NCBI GenBank assembly: GCA_025174535.1
Contig: JALBUN010000005.1
Coordinates: 1-64,000 of the forward strand
Direction of reading: 5' to 3'
From: Cantharellus purpuraceus
Lineage: Eukaryota; Basidiomycota; Agaricomycetes; Cantharellales; Hydnaceae
DNA length: 64,000 nucleotides
The notes below the pieces were generated by a model, which saw nothing but the letters and a program-made list of their open reading frames with translations, did no database searches and was not told where the DNA came from. Below, one piece after another: positions 1 through 8,052 of this stretch. Position numbers and translations under genes: made by a program. Position 1 is the first letter of the stretch. Each line of letters opens with the position of its first letter.

Positions 1-33
1 AATCAATCAACAAGTTTTCAGCCAACGCTCTAA

Positions 34-598
34 GACGCTTATTCAGAAATACAACAAATACATATGTACAACCTATTTTCCTCAAATTTTATACAATACA
101 CTTCAATTCAAACTTATTTTCATATTTCAACATGATTCTCAAATTTTACACAATATACTAGATTAAAACATATTGTGATATTTTGGCATAATTCTCAAAA
201 ATAATTGTTTTTTCCCCATTTAGTGGTGGCAACTCTCTTGAAGGAACATCCAAATATCATTGATTCTTTCTTATACAATACTTGTAACATAATTTGAACT
301 ATCTTTAATCCTCACCTGGTATTTGTATATCTAAATACCCTATATAATACCAATTATATTCATATATACATTCCTATTATATCCATGTAAATAATTATGT
401 TCATCTCAACCAAATATCTTATCTTTTAAAGTTTATTAAAATATAGAATATATGTTTATATTTATGAAAATTTCACACATCCGAAATCTTTTAAGATATT
501 CAAATTGTAACTCCCTGGCTTTATGTATCATTGAAATCCTGATGTATATCTCCTATACATCAGAATATTGTATACTGACATGATTCCGAACAAGCGTC
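34..598 (+). repeat. Left 565-bp terminal direct repeat (MITE-like)
   Basis: This is nearly identical to 7489-8052; the visible difference is one T in a T-run (T6 against T5). Each copy has its own inverted termini (GACGCTT at the start, AAGCGTC at the end), so each looks like a self-contained MITE. The outer side is flanked by TAA and the inner side by TAG. No ORF of note is present. A perfect hairpin lies at 539-563. Confidence 0.85.
539..563. other. Perfect 10-bp stem / 5-nt loop hairpin in left terminal repeat
   Basis: CTGATGTATA, then TCTCC, then TATACATCAG: a perfect inverted repeat 35 bp from the inner end of the repeat. An identical hairpin is at 7993-8017 in the right repeat. It could be a transcript 3'-end signal for the leftward ORF ending at 678, or a transposase-recognition structure. 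Confidence 0.6.
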
Positions 599-677
599 TA
601 GGGAGGTCATTTTAAAAACAAAAATCATCACCTTATATCATCAACAAGCTTCTTTCTCCATAGATTTAGACATGCCA

Positions 678-1175
678 TTATGAATTCTTATCTTCATTGG
701 TATGTCTGGACACTGTCCAACACAGCAAAGCCAATAGTATACCAATACTAGTTATGTAGATCATGTGCACTGTACGGCCAAGATATAGTTTCTGCCTATT
801 TATATCTGGGCCTGGCTGTCTAACAAACGCCTGATTCACATGTGTGGTTATAATGTGTGCATATCCAGAGGTTGGATCAGAACCACTTACAAATCTGTTG
901 GTTTTATTCAGAAAACCTACAAATTCTGCTACAAAAATAGGATCACTTTCATTATAGCCTATTTTATCAGGTTGTAGACCAAGAAATACATATTTGATAT
1001 GAGGATACTTTGAAAGCTGGAACACTTCACCTTCAGCATATGAACGGTCCAGATACTGCCCAAAGGGGTACCAGTCACACGTTGTACAATTAGCTAGCCG
1101 GTGTGGATTGCTGTGAAAAGGCTTTTGGTAAAACTGTTGATTGAGACGCTGTTTCAGTAATGGATCAGTCTCCAT
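678..1175 (-). CDS. Unknown 165-aa protein with C-terminal membrane segment (element-encoded)
   Basis: Not recognised. The first about 135 residues are polar, with a CTTCDWYPFG motif near residue 31 and a GLQPDKIGYNESD stretch near residue 67. A hydrophobic segment at about 137-154 (IYITSIGILLALLCW) is followed by a short charged tail (SRHTNEDKNS). This fits a tail-anchored or type II/III membrane protein. It starts inside the end of the 1154-1348 ORF and is the last leftward ORF before the left terminal repeat, so it is probably transcribed with the transposase. The ATG is the only good in-frame start, directly after a T-rich stretch ending in TAG that could also be a splice acceptor, so an upstream exon cannot be excluded. 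Confidence 0.5.
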   Translation of the reverse strand: METDPLLKQRLNQQFYQKPFHSNPHRLANCTTCDWYPFGQYLDRSYAEGEVFQLSKYPHIKYVFLGLQPDKIGYNESDPIFVAEFVGFLNKTNRFVSGSDPTSGYAHIITTHVNQAFVRQPGPDINRQKLYLGRTVHMIYITSIGILLALLCWTVSRHTNEDKNS

Positions 1176-1348
1176 AGATACCTATAAGTATAAAACATAC
1201 AAATATTCAATTTTATTCTGGGAAAAAAAAATTTACAGTTGAATGTAGCATAGGTATACAATAATACTATTACTATTGTCTTTCCAATACTCTTTAATAC
1301 ATTCTGTAGATTTAAAGCTTGATGTTGCTTCCCAAGTTTTCTCTGCAT
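1154..1348 (-). CDS. Possible 64-aa hydrophobic ORF between transposase and the 165-aa ORF
   Basis: Not recognised. The ATG lies 10 bp after the transposase stop codon. Residues about 22-40 (SIGKTIVIVLLYTYATFNC) form one possible membrane segment, and the remainder is lysine/arginine- and tyrosine-rich. Its 3' end overlaps the next ORF by 22 bp. It could be an upstream exon of the 678-1175 gene, but I found no splice combination that joins the two frames cleanly, so I leave it separate. It may be non-coding. Confidence 0.25.
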   Translation of the reverse strand: MQRKLGKQHQALNLQNVLKSIGKTIVIVLLYTYATFNCKFFFPRIKLNICMFYTYRYLWRLIHY

Positions 1349-1359
1349 AACATTTCCAT

Positions 1360-2707
1360 TTAACTAAATATTCTACGTACTTTCCTTTTTCTTTGCCTTA
1401 TTATTTGTTCTACTTCATTTTCAGTCTCATAATGCATCTCCACATCATACTCACATCTTTCTAATAGTCGTTGTTGAGATTGAGTCATCTTGTCAACATC
1501 TTCTGCTCTTTCCAGTAATGATCTGGGTGGCTCAATATCTGGGTCCTCTTCCTCAGGGTAATCAAAATATTGTTCACACCATTTTTCATGATAAGGAGAT
1601 GGTTTGATCTTACGTAGTTCTACAAATTTCTTAATATTCCATAATAGACATGCTACCTTTAATTCCAGATTAAAGACAGCAGGATTTGTAGTTCTAATAG
1701 ATCTCTTATTATCAAATTTTTCAAACAATATTGCAAACCCTCCAAAGAATGCTTCTACTGTTGAACGAAAGGCACCAAACTTCTTATTAAAAATCTTTTC
1801 TTCAGGTTTAAGTTCAACATTTTTGGCTTCCGAAAAGGATAAAAGAAGTTCTTAGGCTTTAATATACTTGCCTTTACTACTTCTGGAATAGCAGATGGAT
1901 AAGCTCCATCAAAGCCTATCTGATCAATCTTATCTATTTTATTCCATACAGCCATCTCTACAAACATTTTTGCATCAGGATTTAGTTTACATGCCAATGA
2001 AGGTGAGGTGAATAGAACCATTTGATTAATGTCAATGCATACTTGAGTACGAAATCCTGCCTTTTTAAATTTATGTGAGTACCCCTCTTCAGATGCCGAT
2101 CCAATCAAAATTCCTCTTGTATCATGACCATCAAGAAGTAATGTCACTGATTCCATTTTTGGAGGATTCTTTATAAGAGCTGATAATATCCTTATTATTA
2201 TATTTGAGAACATTGTATGCAGTGAATCAGTAACTTGTTTATCTAGATCAAAGTTAAGATGATGCAGACGACCATAAAATTCCTTATGAACATCATAAAA
2301 GCTACTTGATGGCATGAAATTTCCTATTTCTTCATAAGTAGGACCTTTGAGTAGATGATATAGTACTAACAAGCCTTTTTCTATCTCTCTATAAGGTGTA
2401 GAATGTTCTTCAACTGAAAACAATACCACAAGAAAGAAAAATACTGGTATTGGTCCAAGCTTGTTATATACTACTTTTTTACATCATCCATGTCATTCAT
2501 ATCTTTTAGTTTTGTTCTATGATATTTTTTGTGTTCTAAGACAGGCCACTTTGTGTATAGAAAATTCCAATGATTGTCCATCAACTTATTATATGCTCTG
2601 TCCCTTTGATCATTCCACATTTTAAGTTGCTGAAGCTCTTTTTCTTCTTTCTCTTTTTGCTCTTTCTCTTTTTGCTCCTTTGTGCGTTTTTGCTGGTCTG
2701 AGGGCAT
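1360..2707 (-). pseudogene. DDE transposase, PIF/Harbinger-like, broken by two frameshifts
   Basis: Three overlapping reading segments make one transposase. The N-terminal part (2707-2471) is very charged (Lys/Glu repeats KEQKEKEEKE). The core is at 2429-1755 and the C-terminal part at about 1830-1360. Catalytic residues visible: first Asp in LLLDGHDTRG, second Asp in the FDGAYPS motif, and Glu in a STVEAFFGG motif that sits in the third segment. Segment 1 stops at TAG directly after A AAA AAG; the core frame is open through this point in the -1 frame. Between core and C-terminus the frame changes near a T-run followed by an A-run (about 1820-1830). The layout matches DDE superfamily endonucleases that I recall as multi-copy in fungi. 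Either the gene is dead, or the sequence has homopolymer errors, or the first shift is programmed. Together the segments would give about 450 residues. Confidence 0.75.
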
Positions 2708-2803
2708 TTTGACTAAGATACTCTTATATTACAGTAAAACAAAAATATGTTCATTTTTTTGATAATTGAATTTTAAATTAAATAATATTTATTCTATGAA
2801 GCT

Positions 2804-3454
2804 ATGTTGTCTGTCTCTAAGCAAGTTGTTAGTAAAATATCTACTGTCTTTGTTAAAAAAGAACCAGAGGATGATGAAAATCCTTTGTATATAGACTCTG
2901 ACACCATCTACATAAAATTCAGATTAAGAAATCCCCCAAAGGACTTCTTTCCAGCTGGATTGGTTTCTCAGGAAAGAGATAAAACACCAGAAGCACTGTA
3001 CAATAAGATGATTGAAAAGGGCAATGAAATAAGTAATTCAACCTGGATTCAACAAAATCATTGTATGTCAAGTCTGCAAACCATGCAACAGGATAATCTG
3101 CCTAGTTGTAATATTTCTATTGCTAGAGAAACTGGCAAGAAGTGTGATATTTCTATTGCTGGGGAAACTTGTAAGAACTGTGATGTGTATAACAATTTGG
3201 TTACGTCAATGGTTGTTGCATTGAAACAACAGCAGAGAGTTTTCAAGAAAAGTAAAATCACAATCTATGGTATGATCATAACTAAGGATGGTAGGTTAAA
3301 ATTATATGAAACCACCAATAACAATCAGGGTGTTTCAATTGTTGTATATCCTTCCTCTGGATACAGCATAGAAGCTCAGTTTGAAGAGTGTTCTAATGCT
3401 ATTGACATTATATTCCAAAGTATAAGAAATCAGATGTTCAAAGAATCCTCATAA
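2804..3454 (+). CDS. Unknown 216-aa element protein, divergent from transposase
   Basis: Not recognised. Begins MLSVSKQVVSKISTVFVKKE. It has an acidic stretch (EPEDDENPLYIDSD, about 20-33), then YIKFRLRNPPKDFFPAGL, a cysteine-containing middle with a near-duplication (SIARETGKKCD followed by SIAGETCKNCD, about 105-127), and a more regular C-terminal part. No membrane segment. It is transcribed rightwards, away from the transposase, across a 96-bp AT-rich gap that probably holds both promoters. In divergent orientation and position it resembles the second (Myb/SANT-type) gene of Harbinger elements, but I see no tryptophan-spaced SANT repeat, so that identity is not supported. Confidence 0.5.
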   Translation: MLSVSKQVVSKISTVFVKKEPEDDENPLYIDSDTIYIKFRLRNPPKDFFPAGLVSQERDKTPEALYNKMIEKGNEISNSTWIQQNHCMSSLQTMQQDNLPSCNISIARETGKKCDISIAGETCKNCDVYNNLVTSMVVALKQQQRVFKKSKITIYGMIITKDGRLKLYETTNNNQGVSIVVYPSSGYSIEAQFEECSNAIDIIFQSIRNQMFKESS

Positions 3455-3540
3455 GGAGTTGATTTAAAAGTCCTAGTTTCTACACTCACAACATTTTTCA
3501 TCTATTTTCACTTGGATAATTTCAAGATTTGAACTTTTGT

Positions 3541-3696
3541 TCACACAACAATAAGTACCATTAGTATCATGATGAGTATTTTTGAATGTTCAGAGCTCTT
3601 AGGACATTTAATATCCTTACAATCTGTAACTACAGATGTAGTAGTTATATGATTGCACTTCCAAGTAATTTGAATTTTTTCACTATCACCACACAT
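3541..3696 (-). CDS. Short cysteine-containing ORF with C-terminal hydrophobic tail (51 aa)
   Basis: Not recognised. From ATG at 3696 it encodes a polar, four-cysteine segment (MCGDSEK... CNH... TDCKDIKCP) followed by a strongly hydrophobic end (ILIMILMVLIVV) that stops at once. This is the pattern of a tail-anchored peptide or of the last exon of a secreted/GPI-type protein. The frame stays open 12 codons upstream of the ATG, so it may be a terminal exon. It lies 51 bp downstream of the 59-aa ORF on the same strand. Confidence 0.35.
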   Translation of the reverse strand: MCGDSEKIQITWKCNHITTTSVVTDCKDIKCPKSSEHSKILIMILMVLIVV

Positions 3697-3747
3697 GCCT
3701 TCATTTGAGTGAATAAAAATATTGCATATTCACTTATCTGATTTATC

Positions 3748-3927
3748 TTATACTTGTTGTAGTGCACGTAGTGGTAGCTGAATCTCATTGTCATCATAAG
3801 TAACAGTTATTAGCAAAGTGTCATCTGACAAAGTGCCAGTTACTAATGTAACAATACCTGTCACTGTCATTTGTGTTCTTGCATTGATAAATGATACCTT
3901 ATCACCAATCTCAGGTATATTCAACAT
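3748..3927 (-). CDS. Unknown 59-aa ORF
   Basis: Not recognised. From ATG at 3927 to TAA. Composition is beta-strand-like, rich in Val/Thr/Ile (MLNIPEIGDKVSFINART at the start, then TGIVTLVTGTLSDDTLLIT), soluble, without cysteine. It could form a small beta-barrel (OB/SH3/KOW-like) fold, but that is inference from composition. It starts 38 bp after the stop of the 256-aa ORF on the same strand, suggesting co-transcription. Confidence 0.4.
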   Translation of the reverse strand: MLNIPEIGDKVSFINARTQMTVTGIVTLVTGTLSDDTLLITVTYDDNEIQLPLRALQQV

Positions 3928-3965
3928 GGTGTCTCTGGTTATTATATATTAATTTTAAAAACTCA

Positions 3966-4736
3966 TTATTTCTCATCTAATTTCCTATCAAGTATATCTA
4001 CAAACTTCTTAAATGCTTCAAAACACTGTAGAACATTCTTTCTACTATTAATATGTTTCATACCTGTTACTGTTACAGGGAAACAACACCATACATTTGT
4101 TATCACTTCTGAAAACAACCCTTCTGTGATAGCATGATCAAGCTCTCTTGTAACAGTTACTAGGTAAAACTGGGGGACTTTTCTCGATGTTTGAATGCAA
4201 GGTATTGTCATTTCCTCTAAAGCACTTTTTCCCTTATTCTTCCTAATCTTGTTATTCAATTGAAAAACTGCTATAGCTCTTGCTATAATCTGCAGTTCTG
4301 GATTTATCTGATTTGTGTTCTCATGTGTAAAAAACAGTATCTCATTATCATTTTTTATAACACACATCTCTATAACATTTCTTGTTATATTTCCCCTCAC
4401 ATTCATAGGGATTTTATTATGAGTGATGATTAATCTTTCATCCTTGTCATATTTCATAAGAAAGAGCACTTCTCTGGTAAAATCATTAACCAACGTAGAT
4501 CCTTCCCTGACTCTAGTAGATCTATCTAAGTATGTAAAAAATTTTCTTGAAGACTCCTTTAAACATTTCACATCATCTTTTTTGTAATCAAAACTGAGGA
4601 TCTCATCATCAATATCTAAAGTAATATCTCTAAAATCTGTCTCAAAAAACTGTTTAGTCCATTGTGTGTCAACCATTATACCATAATCCCAAAGATCACG
4701 AGAACTCCAATCATTGCACTTCTTATCTTTACCCAT
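3966..4736 (-). CDS. 256-aa protein, possible PD-(D/E)XK-nuclease-like family
   Basis: A single uninterrupted ORF. Residues 82-97 (LVNDFTREVLFLMKYD), 121-140 (VIEMCVIKNDNEILFFTHEN), 146-160 (ELQIIARAIAVFQL) and the C-terminal ECFEAFKKF-type end match, as I recall it, a large multi-copy family of basidiomycete hypothetical proteins. Its core looks like a PD-(D/E)XK fold (E...VxED/E-K), ending in an aromatic 'FEAFKxFV' helix. Here Glu123 and Glu139 are present, but the usual lysine after the second acid is replaced (HENTN), so nuclease activity is doubtful. No membrane segment. It is soluble and encoded within the composite element on the same strand as the transposase. Alternative: an unrelated element protein. 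Confidence 0.5.
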   Translation of the reverse strand: MGKDKKCNDWSSRDLWDYGIMVDTQWTKQFFETDFRDITLDIDDEILSFDYKKDDVKCLKESSRKFFTYLDRSTRVREGSTLVNDFTREVLFLMKYDKDERLIITHNKIPMNVRGNITRNVIEMCVIKNDNEILFFTHENTNQINPELQIIARAIAVFQLNNKIRKNKGKSALEEMTIPCIQTSRKVPQFYLVTVTRELDHAITEGLFSEVITNVWCCFPVTVTGMKHINSRKNVLQCFEAFKKFVDILDRKLDEK

Positions 4737-4855
4737 GATGTCAATAAAGAAGGATATATAAAATTTATTTCATTTTTTACTAGATATGTGCATAGTTCTG
4801 AAGAGCAGAATGGTGAATCAAATCAGAATGTTGTAGTAAACATCCATATTTTTAT

Positions 4856-5017
4856 CTAATATTTATAAATTGAATTATATATATTTTCTAAAGTTGTCAA
4901 TAGCCAGATGCATGCACTCGTTCTGAATACTACAACAAAGTCCCATACAGAATTCCCTGTCCTTTCATCTATCATTCTTCTACCAGTTCCTTGTTTCCTA
5001 TCTTGCCAGTCTTTCAT
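4856..5017 (-). CDS. Short ORF, possibly 3' exon of an interrupted element gene (53 aa)
   Basis: Not recognised. Begins MKDWQDRKQGTGRRM and contains a hydrophobic segment (WDFVVVFRTSACIWLLTTL). The frame is open for 8 more codons upstream of the ATG. About 40 bp further upstream begins foreign sequence (exon-1-like fragment and solo LTR A, 5060-5798), so the 5' part of this gene may have been displaced. Confidence 0.3.
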   Translation of the reverse strand: MKDWQDRKQGTGRRMIDERTGNSVWDFVVVFRTSACIWLLTTLENIYNSIYKY

Positions 5018-5059
5018 TCCAAATTCTTTGCTGCATAGCTAAATAGGTGTACCAGCCGA

Positions 5060-5266
5060 TTGGATATTATCATATCATGGTAATGACGTCGGATGGAAGG
5101 TCACCTTGTCAGGAGCAGTTTGATCACATTATCAAAGGACAGCCTTTTGGCTGTGAGGGTTGATAATGATGCACTTACTGAGCAGACAGTAGGTGAGACT
5201 TTGCAGCGGCATGGTGTACCAGATAATTGAATCGTTGTCCTTGAGCAGCCCGATGATGTTACTCGG
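5060..5266 (-). pseudogene. Fragment resembling first exon/intron of the DUF6535 genes
   Basis: Bases about 5170-5220 closely resemble the exon-1 end and GT donor of the DUF6535 genes at 38520-38587 and 30727-30794 (GCACTTACTGAGC here, GCACTCACCGAGTCG there, then a shared stretch around TTTGCAGCGGCA/CTCTGCAGCGGCA). Composition is less AT-rich than the surrounding element. It lies directly left of the solo LTR A, so host-gene DNA was brought into the composite element together with, or before, this LTR. No complete exon remains. Confidence 0.45.
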
Positions 5267-5798
5267 TGTCGGTTCGCTTAAGGAATAGATCCTAGCAAAC
5301 AGACGGTGTGTAACGCAGTTGTTCAGCACTCCAAAGATCAATCAGGGTGAGGGGTAAGTAACAGGGAAGTGGGATAGTGCTCTGTGGTTGGATGGGGATG
5401 GGAGCTAAAGGTCGGTCCCAATGGCTGATCGTGCTCTGTGACTGGATGACAATGTGGAGCCCGGTTGGAAGGTACGCGAAAGCTGGTTTCAGGAGAAGCA
5501 ACCTCTTGGTGGCAGAGGGAAATCTGATCGTTGAACCAAGGTGTTTTACCTCAGTGTAGAGATGATGGATTGTGATGTAGAGTGTAGACTTAGAGCTTGG
5601 ACTTTGACTTTAGAGCGTTGGCTGAAAACTTGTTTTTTGATTCCAAAGGCGAAAACTAGCGCCCTTTTATATACAAATTCCCAGGGCACAACGACACAAT
5701 ATGAGGAGCAAATGATGCAAGAAATGCTGATCAAGCCAGCTGATGAAGCGTGTGAAGTTGAGCTACTAAAGGGGAAATCATGGAGAAATGAAACGACA
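5267..5798 (+). repeat. LTR A copy 1 (solo LTR)
   Basis: Starts TGTCGGTTCG and ends GAAACGACA (TG...CA). Collinear with 20772-21343, but lacks the short TAAGCCTGCGCGCAACG-type segment near the start. Flanks (CTCGG and GATAG) do not match, so either the target duplication decayed or the copy arrived by recombination. Rightward ORFs drawn through it are not conserved as protein. Confidence 0.75.
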
Positions 5799-5899
5799 GA
5801 TAGGGACATCATTAGACTGCTCATGGACAGCCATTCACTCCAAGGTGACCTTGTCAGAAGCATGGAATGCCTTGTATCCTACGTCTTCGGAGGCTTACA

Positions 5900-6955
5900 T
5901 TACTGGGTTCTCCCTCTACATCTTTTTCTTGAACTAGGAATTTGAGATTGATCAGAGTCTGAATCAGATCGTTCCTTAGACCTTTTTTCTTGATGCCTTG
6001 AACTAGGAGTTTGAGATCGTTCGTTAGACCTTTTTTCTTGATGCCTTGAACCTTGAGTCATTCCTTGCTTCCATGTTTGAAAATTAATCCTATTACCATC
6101 TACATCATATGATGACATTTCATTCTTCCTAGTATATATTGTAGATAGTTTTCTAGGCTCACCATTTATGAATAATTCCATTCTATTTAGTCTACAAGAC
6201 TGATCTGAGTCTATAAGTATATAGTCTACACCTCTTTTCACTATCTTAAATGTCACCTTTCTGGTACCATTTTCCTGTTCTTGTTTTCCAGCCCAGTGAT
6301 TCATATCAAATTTCCAGTCAACAATCTCAGATATTATTGCTTTATATTTATCACCCTGTTTCTGAAGTTTATTAATGTCTGTTCCAAGTTCCACTACAGT
6401 ATCATCTGTTTCTACAATCCACTCATGCACTTCAGATTTCCATTCCACAATGTCTGATATTGTTGCAATACATCTATTAACCTGTTTCTGAAGTTTATGA
6501 ATATCTGTTCTATGGTCCAATATACGATTCTCTGCATTATGTGTATTGACCTGTTGATGAATATCTGTTCCATGGTCTGATATTGTGGCAACACACCTAT
6601 TAACCTGTCTCTGAAGTTTATGAATAACTGTTCCAAATCCTGATACAACATCATTCATTTCACTCACCCGTTTATCTAAATTCTCTTTCCTGTATGTCAA
6701 AGTAGTTATAATTGTATTTTTTTCCTCAACCTGTTTCTTAAGCACCTGAATTTCCTGACTCTGGGAATTAACCTGTTGTTCAAGTATAGTGATCTGCCTA
6801 TCCTTTTCACTCATCCAAGACTTGACATTTATAAGATCAGATATTAATTCATCTTTTACTTCCATTTGACTTGCCATAGCTTTTATCAGTGCATCATTGT
6901 CACTTATCCAGCCTTTGATTGCTTTTATATCTTCAAAGATTTGTGGCATTTTCAA
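5900..6955 (-). CDS. 351-aa coiled-coil protein with RS-like C-terminal repeats
   Basis: Not recognised as a named family. Residues about 1-230 are heptad-rich. A unit of roughly 45 residues recurs three times: VIHKLQRQVNRCVATISD, DIHKLQKQVNRCIATISD and DINKLQKQGDKYKAIISE. A compact globular-looking part follows (about 235-300, FKIVKRGVDYILIDSDQSCR). The end is basic and Ser/Arg-rich, with a tandem SRHQEKRS(N/K)ERS motif. Structural or nucleic-acid-binding roles are plausible. It lies on the transposase strand in the right half of the composite element and is uninterrupted. The ATG at 6955 fits the start of the heptads; a second Met two codons later is an alternative. Confidence 0.55.
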   Translation of the reverse strand: MKMPQIFEDIKAIKGWISDNDALIKAMASQMEVKDELISDLINVKSWMSEKDRQITILEQQVNSQSQEIQVLKKQVEEKNTIITTLTYRKENLDKRVSEMNDVVSGFGTVIHKLQRQVNRCVATISDHGTDIHQQVNTHNAENRILDHRTDIHKLQKQVNRCIATISDIVEWKSEVHEWIVETDDTVVELGTDINKLQKQGDKYKAIISEIVDWKFDMNHWAGKQEQENGTRKVTFKIVKRGVDYILIDSDQSCRLNRMELFINGEPRKLSTIYTRKNEMSSYDVDGNRINFQTWKQGMTQGSRHQEKRSNERSQTPSSRHQEKRSKERSDSDSDQSQIPSSRKRCRGRTQ

Positions 6956-7095
6956 ATCCCTCTCTGCTTATAAAACAGAAATGAAAAAACATAATAATCA
7001 TTTTTTCTGAACATTTGATATTTTGTATAGGCAGTAGATATATACATCTTGCTTTCTTAATAAAATGATTATTATGTTTTTATGTTATAAGCATT

Positions 7096-7422
7096 ATGAA
7101 GATGCTCTCTTTTATGCTTCAATGCAAGATAGAGTTTGATAGAAGAGTTAATGATTGGTATATATCTCGGATAGGATCCCTCCATGATTTGTTTCTGAGG
7201 TAAGTTCCTTTATAAATATCAAGGTTCCAATCACTGACTTTATACAGATGTACTGATGGCACACTTCTGGAACAGAAATTAACAGAGTTATATACTAGTA
7301 TGGAGCAGGATCATTATTTTCCACCACTTTGGATGGAAAATCTGATGGTATTGCACCCTAAAGTACGAGGGATAGTCATACAGTCTTATGTTAGAACAAG
7401 ATTATCTACCACTATGCCCTAA
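7096..7422 (+). CDS. Small spliced gene, 92-aa product (exons 7096-7199, 7248-7422)
   Basis: Not recognised. Exon 1 starts MKMLSFMLQCKIEFDRRV. A 48-nt intron with donor GTAAGT and acceptor ACAG (7200-7247) joins in frame to exon 2, which ends LSTTMP and a TAA. Both exons are open only when spliced. The product is soluble, with an aromatic-rich middle (DHYFPPLWMENLMVL). It lies between the coiled-coil gene and the right terminal repeat, on the opposite strand. The precise intron argues that this is a real gene. Confidence 0.45.
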
Positions 7423-7488
7423 CTAAGTTACTTTGTTTTAAAAATAGCTTCACTGCATTAAAGGTGTTTGTTTCCAAGACTTTCCTAA

Positions 7489-8052
7489 GACGCTTATTCA
7501 GAAATACAACAAATACATATGTACAACCTATTTTCCTCAAATTTTATACAATACACTTCAATTCAAACTTATTTTCATATTTCAACATGATTCTCAAATT
7601 TTACACAATATACTAGATTAAAACATATTGTGATATTTTGGCATAATTCTCAAAAATAATTGTTTTTCCCCATTTAGTGGTGGCAACTCTCTTGAAGGAA
7701 CATCCAAATATCATTGATTCTTTCTTATACAATACTTGTAACATAATTTGAACTATCTTTAATCCTCACCTGGTATTTGTATATCTAAATACCCTATATA
7801 ATACCAATTATATTCATATATACATTCCTATTATATCCATGTAAATAATTATGTTCATCTCAACCAAATATCTTATCTTTTAAAGTTTATTAAAATATAG
7901 AATATATGTTTATATTTATGAAAATTTCACACATCCGAAATCTTTTAAGATATTCAAATTGTAACTCCCTGGCTTTATGTATCATTGAAATCCTGATGTA
8001 TATCTCCTATACATCAGAATATTGTATACTGACATGATTCCGAACAAGCGTC
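7489..8052 (+). repeat. Right 564-bp terminal direct repeat (MITE-like)
   Basis: Second copy of 34-598, in the same orientation, with TAA on both sides (7486-7488 and 8053-8055). This copy alone therefore has a perfect-looking 3-bp target duplication. Near-identity with the left copy means recent insertion, concerted copying, or generation of both repeats in one event. Confidence 0.85.
7993..8017. other. Perfect 10-bp stem / 5-nt loop hairpin in right terminal repeat
   Basis: Same sequence and position as the 539-563 hairpin in the left copy, 35 bp from the right end of the composite element. Confidence 0.6.

Larger units (their letters stand above)
34..8052. mobile_element. 8.0-kb composite DDE (PIF/Harbinger-like) transposon with terminal direct repeats
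   Basis: The termini are GACGCTTATTCAGAA at the left and TTCCGAACAAGCGTC at the right, which are imperfect inverted repeats of each other. TAA stands on both sides (31-33 and 8053-8055). The uninterrupted LTR A at 20772-21343 contains this junction once, so it shows the empty site directly. A 3-bp TAA/TTA target and a DDE transposase (1360-2707) fit PIF/Harbinger elements. Unusually, about 565 bp is repeated in direct orientation at both ends, and the interior carries at least nine further ORFs on both strands. The whole element is clearly richer in A+T than its flanks. A solo LTR A and a fragment like a DUF6535 first exon lie inside it (5060-5798). Alternative: integration of a circular DNA by recombination into an existing 565-bp MITE. 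Confidence 0.75.

Noticed and set aside
2804..3454. Identification as the Myb/SANT second gene of a Harbinger element
   Set aside because: Orientation fits, but no SANT tryptophan pattern is visible.
5541..5945. Plus-strand ORF of 134 codons
   Set aside because: It lies across solo LTR A and its border; the other LTR A copies do not keep the frame.
34..8052. Reading the 565-bp terminal repeats as retrotransposon LTRs
   Set aside because: Ends are GACGCTT/AAGCGTC instead of TG...CA, the target duplication is 3 bp (TAA), no reverse transcriptase or primer site is present, and the encoded enzyme is a DDE transposase.
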